This document shows positions 40,518 to 52,575 of a stretch of DNA of 64,000 bases, one piece after another. The stretch's first letter is position 1. Every line of letters begins with the position of its first letter. The position numbers and the translations under genes are program-made. Under the pieces are notes generated by a model. It searched no databases. It was given only the letters and a program-made list of their open reading frames with translations, and was not told the DNA's origin. The DNA is taken from positions 3,782,001-3,846,000 of the forward strand of contig NZ_AP025688.1 in the NCBI RefSeq assembly GCF_023168325.1, in the 5' to 3' direction. The DNA is from Tsukamurella sp. PLM1 (lineage in GTDB: Bacteria; Actinomycetota; Actinomycetes; Mycobacteriales; Mycobacteriaceae).

Positions 40518-40855
40518 GTGTGCGCCGCCGAGGCGACGACGCCCTGGTACTGCGGGAATCGGGTGATGAACGAGCGTACGTAGGTGCACACGGGGATCAC
40601 GTGCCTGTTGCGGGCTCCGAGGTCGTCGAGCACACCGGAGACCAGCGCGCGGGCGAAGCCCTGCCTCCCGAACTTCTCCATGACCACGGTGTGCAGCAGG
40701 ATGACATCGCCGTGATCGGTGACCTCGTACCCCTCGACGCCGATCAGTTCATCCCCCGACCACAGCTCGTACCGGTCGCGAACCGGGTTGTCGAACAGTC
40801 TCAGCGGCTCCCCCAGCTCCAGCGTGGGCGGCGGAACCTCGACGTTGTCAGCCAT
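40514..40855 (-). CDS. Small GNAT-like N-acetyltransferase domain protein
   Basis: A 113-residue protein with a compact GNAT fold of the YjdJ type: RYELWSGDELIGVEGYEV, then VILLHTVVMEKFGRQGFARALVSGVLDDLGARNRHVIPVCTYVRSFI with the acetyl-CoA loop at KFGRQGFA and the CxYVRxFI end typical of this group. ATG 40855 has GGAGG six bases upstream. Acceptor unknown. Confidence 0.8.
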   Translation of the reverse strand: MADNVEVPPPTLELGEPLRLFDNPVRDRYELWSGDELIGVEGYEVTDHGDVILLHTVVMEKFGRQGFARALVSGVLDDLGARNRHVIPVCTYVRSFITRFPQYQGVVASAAHT

Positions 40856-40930
40856 GAACACCTCCATGTGATGCGGATCACCCCACCGTACGCCCGAACC
40901 CCGCGATCTCGTCGCACTGACGCCCAGGTG

Positions 40931-40961
40931 TTTCACATCTGTCACATTCTTTATCGTGAAC
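40931..40961 (+). promoter_or_regulatory. AT-rich promoter region with TTCAC/GTGAA arms before the ABC exporter
   Basis: A locally AT-rich stretch containing two CACAT/TCACA repeats and outer arms TTCAC (40932) and GTGAA (40956), 26-56 bp before the ATPase start. It probably contains the promoter and may be an operator. Weak. Confidence 0.3.
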
Positions 40962-40986
40962 TCTGGAACGCGGCTACTGTGGGTCC

Positions 40987-41826
40987 ATGCCCCTGGTAGC
41001 CCGCGAACTCACCCGGACCTTCGCCCGGCACGTCGCCGTCGCCGACGCCACCCTCACCCTGACGCCCGGCAGGATCACCGGCCTCGTCGGCCCGAACGGT
41101 GCCGGGAAGACGACGCTGCTGCTGATGCTCGCCGGCCTGCTCCGGCCGTCGTCCGGCGGCATCGAGCTCGACGGTGCCCCCGTCTCCCCCGACGACCTCC
41201 GCACCCGCGTCGGGTGGATGCCGGACGTCTTCGGCACCTGGGACTCCCTTACCCCCACCGAGATCCTCACCACCTTCGCGAAGCTCTACGGCGTCCCGTC
41301 GGGCGAGGCCCGAACGCGGGCGAAGGACCTGCTGGAACGCGTGCACCTGTCGGAGTTCGCCGACCGCCCGGCGCAGGTGCTCTCGCGCGGACAGAAGCAG
41401 CGGCTCGGCTTCGCCCGCGCGATGGTGCACCACCCGCCGATCCTGCTGCTCGACGAACCGGCCTCCGGCATGGACCCGCGGTCGCGGTTCGAACTGCGCG
41501 ACTCGCTGCGCGCGCTCGCCGACAGCGGCGTCGCGGTGCTCGTCTCCTCGCACATCCTCTCCGAGTTGGGCGAGATGGTGGATGACGTGGTGATGATGGC
41601 CCGCGGCCGCACCGAGGCGCCTCCGGAGACCGCCGCCGCCCGCTGGCGCATCCGGCTGCTCGGTGAGCCACCCAGCGGCGGAACGGATCTCACCTTCCCC
41701 TCGGAGGACGAGGCCGCCGCGCATCTCGCCCGGATCATCGCCGACGGTGCCCGGGTCGTCGAGTTCGCCCGCGCCGGCAACGCGCTCGAGGACTCGTACT
41801 TCGCACTGGAGGCCGACCGCACATGA
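40987..41826 (+). CDS. ABC exporter ATP-binding protein
   Basis: A 279-residue ATPase of the CcmA/drug-export type: GLVGPNGAGKTTLLLMLAGLL, the signature SRGQKQRLGFARAMVHHP, Walker B ILLLDEPASGMDP and switch VLVSSHILSELGEM. The C-terminal region resembles export ATPases. ATG 40987. Coupled to the permease by a four-base overlap. Substrate unknown. Confidence 0.88.
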   Translation: MPLVARELTRTFARHVAVADATLTLTPGRITGLVGPNGAGKTTLLLMLAGLLRPSSGGIELDGAPVSPDDLRTRVGWMPDVFGTWDSLTPTEILTTFAKLYGVPSGEARTRAKDLLERVHLSEFADRPAQVLSRGQKQRLGFARAMVHHPPILLLDEPASGMDPRSRFELRDSLRALADSGVAVLVSSHILSELGEMVDDVVMMARGRTEAPPETAAARWRIRLLGEPPSGGTDLTFPSEDEAAAHLARIIADGARVVEFARAGNALEDSYFALEADRT

Positions 41827-42964
41827 ACAGCTTCACGAACTGGTGGCGCACCGTCGGCGTGCTGATCGGCCTGGAACTGCGCCAGCGCACCCGCGCCACC
41901 CGCTGGCGCGTCCTACTGGGCGTGTTCTTCCTCGTCGTCTCCGCCGTCGTCTTCGGCCTGCTGTGGTTCATGACCGCCACGTCGCCCGATTCCGGCTTCC
42001 AGACGTTCGAGGAGAACCTGTACTCCATCGTCCTCGGCTTCGTCGGCTTCCTCGGGCTGGTCATCGCGCCGACGATGACTGCGACGACGATCAACGGCGA
42101 CCGCAAGGACGCCACCTTGGCGGTCGTCCAGGCCACCCCCGCGAGCGGTCTGCAACTGGCGACGGGCAAGCTGCTCGGCGCGTGGATCGCCTCCTGCGCC
42201 CTGCTGGTGGTCTCGGCGCCGTACCTGATCTGGGCCATCGCCGTCGCCGAGTACCCGGTCGTCTTCTCGGTCCTCGGCGTGGTCGTGGCGGCGCTGATCT
42301 TCCTGGCGTACTGCGGCATCGGTCTCGGTTACTCGGCACTGCTGGCACGACCGATCGGCTCCGCCGCCATCACCCAGCTCACTATGCTGTTCCTGCTCAT
42401 CGGCCTGCCGATCATCACCGTCCTGCTGATCCCGGCGACGAAGACCGAGGTCTCCGCGGACAGGCCTCGCTGGACGTACTCCGACAGCGGCGAGAGCGGC
42501 ACGTGCCGCATCGAGCGCACGACCGTCACCGTCGAACACACCGAACGGATCTGGTGGGTCGTCGCACCGAACCCCGCCGTCGTTCTGGCGGACGCCGCTG
42601 CGCAGCGCGACCGTGGTCGCGATGCGGATCGGGACCGTGGGTATTGGACGCGCTACACCGGCGACGATCTGCGGCGACCTGCGGAATCCAGCTTGGCGTT
42701 CCTGGCCGACGGCGTGTCGGACCTGCGCACCGGGCCCGCCGCGAACCAGGACCGCGCCTGCGGACGGGTCGGGTTCAGCACGGGCGACGACGTCGTCTCC
42801 ATCCCCGACTACCGCGATCCGCGCCGAACCGACGGCTACCTCGGACACTCCTGGTACTGGGGCCTGCTGGCGAACCTGGCGCTGGGCGGGATCGGGCTGG
42901 CGTTCGCGGCCCGGCGGCTGCGGGTGCCGGCGGCGAAGCTCCCCGGGGCGTGCGGATCGCCTAG
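41823..42964 (+). CDS. ABC-2 type exporter permease with large external loop, late frameshift
   Basis: A permease of about 380 residues. Helices include WRVLLGVFFLVVSAVVFGLLWFM, LYSIVLGFVGFLGLVIAPTM, GAWIASCALLVVSAPYLIWAIAVA and VLGVVVAALIFLAYCGIGLGYSALLA. After helix 6 comes an external loop of roughly 130 residues with two cysteines (SGTCRIE, DRACGRV) and a final helix WYWGLLANLALGGIGLAFAA. A missing base at CCCC 42941-42944 hides the natural end LPRGVRIA-stop at 42964; without it the frame runs into the riboswitch. Partner of the preceding ATPase. Confidence 0.82.
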
Positions 42965-43012
42965 TGCCGATCCCCTGAAGTCTCCTCGGTCGTGCGTTAC
43001 GCTCGGTAGCGC

Positions 43013-45722
<2,710 letters not shown>

Positions 45723-45813
45723 AGTTCCGACCACTCGCCCTTGGGGGCTCGGGTCCTCACATGCGCTCGACGTGGGCGCCTCCACCCAGCCCTCCTCCGG
45801 TACGCCGGCCTCC

Positions 45814-46278
45814 CTACACGCCCGCGGGCCGGAAGGGCTCGCGGATGAGTCTCATGCCGGCCTCGGCGGGAGTGCGATCGGCCTTGCGGTGGTTGCACTC
45901 AGCACAGCACGCGACGAGGTTCGACCACGTGTTGCCGCCGCCCCTCGACCGCGGGAAGACGTGGTCGATCGTGGTCGCCCGCGCGCCACAGCCCGCGTAC
46001 TGGCACACGTGAGCGTCGCGCCGCAGGATCTCGGAACGGCTCGCATGGTCGGCGACACGGCGGTACGGGACGGCCGCGTACCGCGCCAGCAGCATCGACT
46101 TCGGCAGCTCGATCTCGGCGCTCGGTGAGCGCAGCACCCGCGGCGGATCGTGCGGCTCCAGCGCGAACGCGACCTCGCGCAGCAGCATGCCCACGGCGTC
46201 CTGCCAGGTCACCGCGTCGAGCGGGCTGTAATCCGCGTTGAACACCCGCACCGGCGGCGCGGAGATGATCGTGTTCAT
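45814..46278 (-). CDS. HNH endonuclease-domain protein
   Basis: A 154-residue protein with a C-terminal HNH domain: VCQYAGCGARATTIDHVFPRSRGGGNTWSNLVACCAECNHRKADRTP, with two CxxC pairs for zinc and the DH...N...H/K catalytic set. The N-terminus (NTIISAPPVRVFNADYSPLDAVTW) is typical of a conserved actinobacterial HNH family rather than of homing enzymes. ATG 46278. It lies convergent between the two thiD genes. A nuclease role is inferred from the motif. Confidence 0.85.
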   Translation of the reverse strand: MNTIISAPPVRVFNADYSPLDAVTWQDAVGMLLREVAFALEPHDPPRVLRSPSAEIELPKSMLLARYAAVPYRRVADHASRSEILRRDAHVCQYAGCGARATTIDHVFPRSRGGGNTWSNLVACCAECNHRKADRTPAEAGMRLIREPFRPAGV

Positions 46279-46397
46279 GTCGAGGCGCCCCTTTCCGTCC
46301 GTCGTGCGCGTCGAGCACGACGACGATACGAGCGGCCCCTTGCGGCCGCAACGCATTTACCGGTGAGGCGTGGCCGGGACCGGCGGGCAGCCTCGAT

Positions 46398-47276
46398 GTG
46401 GACCGATTCCCAGGAGTAGCCTCCAGGCCATGCAGCTGCTCCCTCCCCGCGAACGGCACGACCCCCGTCCGGGTCATGACGATCGCGGGATCGGACTCGG
46501 GCGGCGCGGCCGGACTGCAGTCGGACCTGCGCACCTTCGCGCTCGCCGGCGTGCACGGCACGAGTGCGGTCACCGCGGTCACGGTGCAGAACAGCCTGGG
46601 CGTCACGGGCTTCCACCCGATCCCGCCCGAGACCGTCGCGGGCCAGATCCGGGCGGTGGTGGAGGACATCGGGATCGCCGCCGTCAAGACGGGGATGCTC
46701 GCGACCGCCGGGATCATCGACGCGATCGCCGACACGGCGCTCGACCTGCGGATCGGCGGGCCCGACGGTACGCCGTTCCTCGTGGACCCCGTCTGCGCGT
46801 CGCAGCACGGCGACCCGCTGCTCACCCCGGACGCACTGGACACGTTGCTGCGCAGGCTGTTCCCGCTCGCCTGGGTGGTCACCCCGAACCTCGACGAGGT
46901 GCGGCTCATCACGGGGATCGAGGTGGTCGACGACGCGACCCAACGCGACGCCGCACGGGCGCTGCACGCCCTCGGCCCGCGTTGGGCCCTGGTCAAGGGC
47001 GGCCACCTCCGCACCGCCGTCACCAGCACCGACGTTCTCTACGACGGGACGGACTTCCTCGAGTTCGAGGCGAGGCGCATCGACACCCGGCACGATCACG
47101 GCGCGGGCGACACGCTCGGCGCCGCGACGGCCTGCGCCCTCGCCCACGGCCTGACGGTGCCCGACGCGATCGCGTTCGGCAAGGAATGGGTCACCCGGTC
47201 GCTGGCGGCGGCCTATCCGGTCGGCGCGGGCCACGGCCCGGTCAACGCGTCGTGGCGGCTGCGCGAGCGGCCCTGA
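46398..47276 (+). CDS. thiD2: Hydroxymethylpyrimidine(-phosphate) kinase ThiD paralog, copy 2
   Basis: A second ThiD of about 275-292 residues: [90 protein letters not shown] and HDHGAGDTLGAATACALAHG, all motifs intact. The start is uncertain: GTG 46398 is in frame, while ATG 46430 (MQLLPP) would need two extra bases in the C-run at 46441-46449. No riboswitch precedes it. About 60% of the motif positions match copy 1 by eye. Confidence 0.88.
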   Translation: MDRFPGVASRPCSCSLPANGTTPVRVMTIAGSDSGGAAGLQSDLRTFALAGVHGTSAVTAVTVQNSLGVTGFHPIPPETVAGQIRAVVEDIGIAAVKTGMLATAGIIDAIADTALDLRIGGPDGTPFLVDPVCASQHGDPLLTPDALDTLLRRLFPLAWVVTPNLDEVRLITGIEVVDDATQRDAARALHALGPRWALVKGGHLRTAVTSTDVLYDGTDFLEFEARRIDTRHDHGAGDTLGAATACALAHGLTVPDAIAFGKEWVTRSLAAAYPVGAGHGPVNASWRLRERP

Positions 47277-47293
47277 GTAGCAGCGCGAACGAT

Positions 47294-47306
47294 CCCCCGT
47301 TAGGGG
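47294..47306. terminator. Short GC hairpin between convergent thiD2 and ABC permease genes
   Basis: CCCC and GGGG arms around CGTTA in the 97-bp convergent gap. Too short to be sure, but it is the only hairpin seen there. Confidence 0.3.
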
Positions 47307-47373
47307 CGTCGGCAAACCTTCTCGCGATGCTTGAACGAGGTGTGACCTGCGTCAATGTGCAACCCCACTGGGG

Positions 47374-48129
47374 TCACGCGTCACGTCGCGCGACCAGCGC
47401 GACCGCACCGGCCCACAGCAATCCGATCACCACGACGAGGTACAGCAGCGAGACCGGCGCGGCCCAGGGGAAGTCGCTCAGCAGCACGCCCATGAAGTTC
47501 TGCAGGTTCGACAGCGGGAGGTACGGCGCGGCGGCGCGGGTCTGCGGGATCGACGAGATCACGTTGTCGACCACGAAGAGATAGCCCAGCAGCAGCGTGA
47601 TCGCGCCCGCACCGTTACGGATCGCGCACCCCACGGCGACGCCGAGGACCGCGGTGAGCGCAGTGGCGACGGGGAAGGTCACCAGGAAGGAGCCACCCGC
47701 GCGGAACACGAACAGCGGCGAGCCGTCCACGATCACACCGAACAGCACCACGCACACCACCATCGCGGCCGCGTACGCCACAGCGCACGCGACTGCGACC
47801 ACGAACGTCTTCGCGGCCAGTGCGACCCACCGGTTGGAGATCGCCAGGAAGGTCGAACGCAGTGTGTTGTACCGGATCTCGGTGGTCACGGAGAGCACGC
47901 CGATGACGCCCGCGAAGGTGATGGCGATACCCGGCAGTCCGCCGAAACCGGTGAACGGCGCCAGCGCCACCACGCCCACCTCGTCGATCGTCTCGCCGAT
48001 GTTGCGGATGACGAGGGCGACGATCACGGAGATCGCGAGCGCCCCCGCGATCGACCCGAGCAGCAGCCACTTGGTCGCGCGCACCGTCGCGATCTTGACC
48101 AGTTCCGCCTGTACCGCGCGCACGATCAT
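47374..48129 (-). CDS. ABC-2 type exporter permease
   Basis: A 251-residue membrane protein with six hydrophobic segments (WLLLGSIAGALAISVIVALVI, GIAITFAGVIGVLSVTTEI, VVAVACAVAYAAAMVVCVVLFGVIV, FPVATALTAVLGVAVG, ITLLLGYLFVVDNVI, APVSLLYLVVVIGLLWAGAVALVA). The motif TEIRYNTLRSTFLAISNRW is typical of ABC-2 permeases paired with CcmA ATPases. ATG 48129 overlaps the ATPase stop. Substrate unknown; possibly a peptide or drug. Confidence 0.85.
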   Translation of the reverse strand: MIVRAVQAELVKIATVRATKWLLLGSIAGALAISVIVALVIRNIGETIDEVGVVALAPFTGFGGLPGIAITFAGVIGVLSVTTEIRYNTLRSTFLAISNRWVALAAKTFVVAVACAVAYAAAMVVCVVLFGVIVDGSPLFVFRAGGSFLVTFPVATALTAVLGVAVGCAIRNGAGAITLLLGYLFVVDNVISSIPQTRAAAPYLPLSNLQNFMGVLLSDFPWAAPVSLLYLVVVIGLLWAGAVALVARRDA

Positions 48130-49064
48130 GCGACGCCTCCCGTCCCGCGGTACTCGACCGTCGAGCCCGTCATCCGCATGAACACCTGCTCGAGCGAGCT
48201 GCTCTGCGGCGCCAGCTCCGCGAGCGGCAGCCCCTCCGCAGCCGCGATCTCGCCGACCGCGTCGCTGGTGGCCCCGCGCACCGTCAGGACCGTGCGGCCG
48301 CCGCCGCCCGGTGCGGCCTCCGTCCCCGGCGTCACCGCGAGGCCGCGCGAAGTGAGCGCCTTGTGGAGTTCCCCGTCGCGCGGGCTGCGCACCCGCACCG
48401 TGTGCTCGGAGTTCTGCGCGATGAAGTCCGCCATCGTGCCGTTCCACACCAGGTGGCCGCGGCCCACGATCACCACGTCGTCGGCCGTGAGCGCCATCTC
48501 CGCCAGCAGATGGCTGGACACGAGCACCGTCCGGCCCTGCGCGGCAAGGGACTTCATGAAGGTGCGCACCCAGACGATGCCCTCGGGGTCGAGCCCGTTC
48601 ACCGGCTCGTCGAACAGCAGCACGCCCGGATCGCCCAGCAGCGCACCGGCGATCCCGAGCCGCTGGGCCATGCCGAGGGAGAAGCCGCCGGCCTTCTTGC
48701 GCGCCACGTCGGTGAGGCCGACGGCGGCGAGGCAATGGTCCGCGCGGTCCGCCGGCAGCCCGCTCGCGACGGCCAGCCACCGCAGGTGATCGCGCGCCGT
48801 GCGGTTGGGGTGCACCCACTTCGCGTCGAGCAGCGCGCCCACCTGGGTGAGCGGCCGGTCCAGCGTGCGGTATTCGCGCCCGCCGATCGTCGCGCGGCCG
48901 GCCGTGGGCCGGTCCAGTCCGAGGATGCACCGCATCGTCGTAGACTTGCCCGCGCCGTTCGGGCCCAGGAACCCCGTCACGCGGCCGGGCCGCACCGCGA
49001 ACGACAGATCGCTCACGGCCCGGACGGGCCCGTAGGTCTTCGTCAACCCCGCCACTTCGATCAT
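48126..49064 (-). CDS. ABC exporter ATP-binding protein (bacitracin/drug type)
   Basis: A 312-residue ATPase: GFLGPNGAGKSTTMRCILGLDRP, FSLGMAQRLGIAGALLGDP as signature, VLLFDEPVNGLDPEGI as Walker B and LVSSHLLAEMALT as switch. The C-terminal domain ends SSSLEQVFMRMT, usual for DrrA/BcrA-like exporters. ATG 49064. First gene of the pair; divergent from the Ser/Thr kinase. Confidence 0.88.
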   Translation of the reverse strand: MIEVAGLTKTYGPVRAVSDLSFAVRPGRVTGFLGPNGAGKSTTMRCILGLDRPTAGRATIGGREYRTLDRPLTQVGALLDAKWVHPNRTARDHLRWLAVASGLPADRADHCLAAVGLTDVARKKAGGFSLGMAQRLGIAGALLGDPGVLLFDEPVNGLDPEGIVWVRTFMKSLAAQGRTVLVSSHLLAEMALTADDVVIVGRGHLVWNGTMADFIAQNSEHTVRVRSPRDGELHKALTSRGLAVTPGTEAAPGGGGRTVLTVRGATSDAVGEIAAAEGLPLAELAPQSSSLEQVFMRMTGSTVEYRGTGGVA

Positions 49065-49149
49065 GGATTCACGCTAGCAATTCTCCGGCGACGCCGCCGT
49101 GTCGGTCGCGCCGCATAGACTTCTGCGCAATCGGACACGGAGGGGCGAG

Positions 49150-50664
49150 ATGACTGGGGACGAGGCGGGGGCGCGCGCGGGCAGCGAGTTCGGTCCGTAC
49201 CGGCTGGTGCGGCTGCTGGGGCGCGGCGGCATGGGCGAGGTGTACCTCGCGCACGACACGGTCAAGGATCGCGACGTGGCGCTGAAGCTGTTGCACGCGA
49301 GCGCGGCACAGGACCCTGGATTCCGGGACCGGTTCACGCACGAGTCACAGACCGCCGCGCGGCTCGCGGACCCGCACGTGATCCCCATCCACGACTACGG
49401 CGAGATCGACGGCACGCTGTACCTGGACATGCGTCTGGTGGACGGCAGCAACCTCGCTGAGATCGTCGCCGGCGGCGCCCTGCCCGCCGAGCGCGCCGTC
49501 GACCTCGTCGCGCAGGTGGCCTCGGCGCTCGATTCCGCGCACCTGCAGGGGCTGGTGCACCGCGACGTGAAGCCCGCGAACGTCCAGGTCACCCCGTCCG
49601 GCTTCGCGTACCTCCTCGACTTCGGCCTCGTCGTCGGGAACGACGGTGAGCGGCTCACCTCCGCCGGGCTGTTCGTCGGGTCGCAGGCGTATGCCGCACC
49701 CGAGCGATTCGAGGGCGGCGGCGCGACCGCGGCGGGCGACGTGTACTCGCTGGCCTGCGTGCTCTACGAGCTGCTCACCGGGCGGCCGCCGTTCGCGGCC
49801 CGGACCATCGCCGAGATGATGCGCCAGCACATGCTCACGCCGCCGCCACGCGCCTCGGCCGCAGCGCCCCACCCCGTGCCCGCCGCGCTGGACGCGGTGA
49901 TCGCCAAGGGCATGGCGAAGCGGCCCGACGAGCGGTACGCCACGTGCGGCTCGCTCGCCCGGGCCGCGACCGCGGCGCTGCGCAGCGCACCGCAGAGCTG
50001 GGGCACCACCACGACGGTGCCGTCCGCGCACCGTCCGCCGTCGGCGCCGCTGCCCGCGCAGGCCCCGCCGGCGGCCGCGCCGACCCACCACTCGATCCCC
50101 ACGCCGAGCGCCCCGCCCCGCTACGTGACGCCGAGCTATGCGCCGCCCGCCTCCTATCCGGGGGCGGCGCCCGCGCCGCGTCGCAACCGCGGGCTCATCG
50201 CCGCGCTCGCCCTCGGCGTCGTCGCCCTGGTCTCCGCGATCGTCGCCGCCGCGGTGCTGCTGTCCGGTTCGGGCGGCCCCTCCGCACCGGTCACCGTCAC
50301 CTCCACCGCCGCGCCGAACACCACCGAGACCGTGGCGACCACGGCACCATCGACCAGCGCGACGGTGGCCAAGGCCGCCCAGCCGCCCAACACCGCGATC
50401 TGCACGCCGGGCACCGGCGACGCGTTCACCTCGGTCGCGGCCGACAAGGGCAGCGGCGTGGCCGGGGATCCGTACACCTCGTGCGAGTTCGCGGGCGTCG
50501 TCGCGGCCGCCTACCGTTCCCGGTTCACGCCGCCGGAGTCCGGTACCGTCTCCGAGACCAGCCCGAAGGCCCCCGACCTGGGGCCGATCACCATGTCCTG
50601 CACCGGCGCCGGCAATCTCGTGACCTGCCGGGGAGGGAACAATGCGGTCGTCTACATCTACTGA
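49150..50664 (+). CDS. Membrane serine/threonine protein kinase with extracellular domain
   Basis: A 504-residue Hanks-type kinase. Kinase domain about 12-280: LGRGGMGEVYLAHD, VALKLL (Lys), GLVHRDVKPANVQVT, LLDFGLV and AAPERFEGG. A proline-rich linker leads to one membrane helix (LIAALALGVVALVSAIVAAAVLL), then a Ser/Thr-rich stretch and a small extracellular domain with three cysteines (AICTPG, YTSCEFAG, TMSCTGAG...VTCRGGN). It probably senses an envelope signal. ATG 49150. Overlaps the following lipoprotein gene by 23 bp. Confidence 0.92.
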   Translation: MTGDEAGARAGSEFGPYRLVRLLGRGGMGEVYLAHDTVKDRDVALKLLHASAAQDPGFRDRFTHESQTAARLADPHVIPIHDYGEIDGTLYLDMRLVDGSNLAEIVAGGALPAERAVDLVAQVASALDSAHLQGLVHRDVKPANVQVTPSGFAYLLDFGLVVGNDGERLTSAGLFVGSQAYAAPERFEGGGATAAGDVYSLACVLYELLTGRPPFAARTIAEMMRQHMLTPPPRASAAAPHPVPAALDAVIAKGMAKRPDERYATCGSLARAATAALRSAPQSWGTTTTVPSAHRPPSAPLPAQAPPAAAPTHHSIPTPSAPPRYVTPSYAPPASYPGAAPAPRRNRGLIAALALGVVALVSAIVAAAVLLSGSGGPSAPVTVTSTAAPNTTETVATTAPSTSATVAKAAQPPNTAICTPGTGDAFTSVAADKGSGVAGDPYTSCEFAGVVAAAYRSRFTPPESGTVSETSPKAPDLGPITMSCTGAGNLVTCRGGNNAVVYIY

Positions 50665-51550
50665 GCGCCTGGTGGTCCCGCTGCTGCTCGCCGCGCTGGT
50701 GGCGGGCTGCACGATCGGCGATGCGGGGAACGCGGCACCGTCGTCCTCCCCGGTACCGAGCGTCGCGGGCATCTCGCCCGCGGCGCCCGCCGCCGCTTCC
50801 CGTCCCGCGTCCGCGGGCCCGTCCGGCGGGGCGGTTGCGGCGAAGCCGGGGTCCTGGCAGGCGGCGTTCGCCCGCGCGCTCGCGGAGGTCGACGGTGCCG
50901 CCTCCGTCGCGGTCGCAGGCGACCGCACAGTGGTGATCGGCAGCGAACCCGTCGCCGCGTGGTCCACGTCGAAGGTGCCGCTCGCGATGGCGGTCCTCGG
51001 GCGCGCGCCCACGGTGACCGCGAACATCCGGGCCGCGATCGTCGAGTCGGACAACGCCGCGGCCGAGGCGATCTGGGCGTCGCTCGGCACGCCGCAGCAG
51101 GCGGGCGCCGCGGTGCAGCAGGTGCTGCGCGCCAACGGCGACGCGACCACCGTGGTGCAGACGACTCGGGTCCGCCCTCAGTACACGGCCTTCGGCCAGA
51201 CGCTGTGGGCCAACGGCGACGCCGCGGCCTTCGCCGCCCGCGTGCCGTGCTCGCCGCAGGGCCGGGCGGTGCTCGACCTGATGCGCGGCGTCGCCGGCAA
51301 CCAGCGGTGGGGCGTCCACGGGCTCGCCGGGGCGAAGTCCGTCGGCGTCAAGGGCGGCTGGGGGCCGGGCGCGGACGGCGGCTACCTGGTGCGCCAGCTC
51401 GCGGTGATCGAGACCGGGCGCGGGTACACCGGCGCGATGCTCACGGTGCGGCCGAACGACGGGTCCCTCGCGTCCGGCCGGGCCGCGCTCACGCGCCTGG
51501 CCTCGGTGTTCGCGCAGCATCTGGCAGCGCTGCCGGTGCGCCACTGCTGA
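50642..51550 (+). CDS. Lipoprotein with beta-lactamase-like serine hydrolase fold (LppW-like)
   Basis: A 302-residue exported lipoprotein: VVPLLLAALVAGC is the lipobox. After a Ser/Pro/Ala linker the fold shows the class A beta-lactamase/PBP motifs WSTSKVPLAMAVL (SxxK), VESDNAAAEAIW (SDN) and VGVKGGWGPG (KGG for KTG). No ExxLN omega-loop Glu is visible, so efficient beta-lactam hydrolysis is doubtful. Closest family type is mycobacterial LppW. Its ATG lies inside the kinase gene, so kinase and lipoprotein are co-translated and probably act together at the envelope. Confidence 0.82.
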   Translation: MRSSTSTERLVVPLLLAALVAGCTIGDAGNAAPSSSPVPSVAGISPAAPAAASRPASAGPSGGAVAAKPGSWQAAFARALAEVDGAASVAVAGDRTVVIGSEPVAAWSTSKVPLAMAVLGRAPTVTANIRAAIVESDNAAAEAIWASLGTPQQAGAAVQQVLRANGDATTVVQTTRVRPQYTAFGQTLWANGDAAAFAARVPCSPQGRAVLDLMRGVAGNQRWGVHGLAGAKSVGVKGGWGPGADGGYLVRQLAVIETGRGYTGAMLTVRPNDGSLASGRAALTRLASVFAQHLAALPVRHC

Positions 51551-51614
51551 CGATTCGCCGCCCCGGGCGCGTCGGGCGTGCGATGATGAAGCACCCGATC
51601 ACGCCCGGAGCCCC

Positions 51615-52478
51615 ATGACCACCCACGCCGCGTTGGACGCCGACGCGACCCGGGCAGCGCTCCGAACCATTCGCACGCGCACCGAACTTCCCGTCTCCTT
51701 CGTCGGCCTCGTCGACGACGATCAGGTGGTACTGCGCGGCGGCGTCGGTCTGCGCACCCCTGCCCTGAACGGCCTGCCGGTCGCGCGGGGCGCGGGCCTC
51801 GGCGGCCACGTCCTGCGCACCGGCCGCCCCACCGCGGTCGCCGACTACAGCACCGCGGGCATCACGCAGCACTACCACGCGCAGGTCCAGGCGGAGGGCC
51901 TGCGATCGATGGTCGCCGTCCCGCTGGTGCTGCACGGCACCGTGCGCGCGGTGTTCTACGCCGCGGACCGCCGGGAATCGGCCTTCGGCGACGCGGTGCT
52001 CGGCGCCGTCGCGCGCACCGTCCGCGACCTCGCTTACGAGCTGCGCGTCCGCGACGAGGTGGAGCGACGCGTCCGGTTCGCCGAGGCGGCCGCCGCCGAA
52101 CAGAGCGCGCTGGCCGGGTCCGACCGTGAGCTCCTGCGGGAGGTCTTCTCCGAGTTGCGGGCCCTCGCCGGGGAGATCGCCGACGGTGCCGTCCGGTCGC
52201 GTCTGGAGTCGGCGTGCGGAAGGATCAGCGGGCTCGGCCGGATGCCCGACGGTTCCGTGACCGAGTCCGCGACCGTCCCCGACCGCCCGCTCACCGCCCG
52301 CGAACTCGACGTGCTGGCCCAGGTGGCCCTGGGGTGCACGAACAACGAAGCCGCGCAACGCCTGTCAATCGGCGCGGAGACGGTGAAAGCGTACCTGCGC
52401 AGCGCGGCGCAGAAGCTCGGCACCCGCACCCGCTTCGAATCGGTCACCCGCGCCCGGAGCCTCGGCCTGCTGCCCTGA
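51615..52478 (+). CDS. GAF-domain LuxR-type transcriptional regulator
   Basis: A 287-residue regulator. An N-terminal GAF domain (LPVSFVGLVDDDQVVLRGGVGL...GAGLGGHVLRTGRPTAVADYS...GLRSMVAVPLVLHGTVRAVFYAA) and a central helical linker precede a LuxR helix-turn-helix at the end: LTARELDVLAQVALGCTNNEAAQRLSIGAETVKAYLRSAAQKLGTRTR. ATG 51615. It may control the transporter gene 97 bp downstream. Ligand unknown. Confidence 0.88.
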   Translation: MTTHAALDADATRAALRTIRTRTELPVSFVGLVDDDQVVLRGGVGLRTPALNGLPVARGAGLGGHVLRTGRPTAVADYSTAGITQHYHAQVQAEGLRSMVAVPLVLHGTVRAVFYAADRRESAFGDAVLGAVARTVRDLAYELRVRDEVERRVRFAEAAAAEQSALAGSDRELLREVFSELRALAGEIADGAVRSRLESACGRISGLGRMPDGSVTESATVPDRPLTARELDVLAQVALGCTNNEAAQRLSIGAETVKAYLRSAAQKLGTRTRFESVTRARSLGLLP

Positions 52479-52575
52479 GCGCAGGCGCCACGGCGCACCC
52501 ACCCCTTTCGGGGGTACCTCGACTGTGACTCCGGTCACTACCGTTGCGACGGTCCACAGACCTTGAGGAGCGCAC

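Noticed and set aside
46102-46278. HNH protein as a homing endonuclease or mobile intron gene
   Set aside because: It is a compact stand-alone HNH of a type common in actinobacteria. No intein or intron borders, direct repeats or other mobility genes are seen around it.
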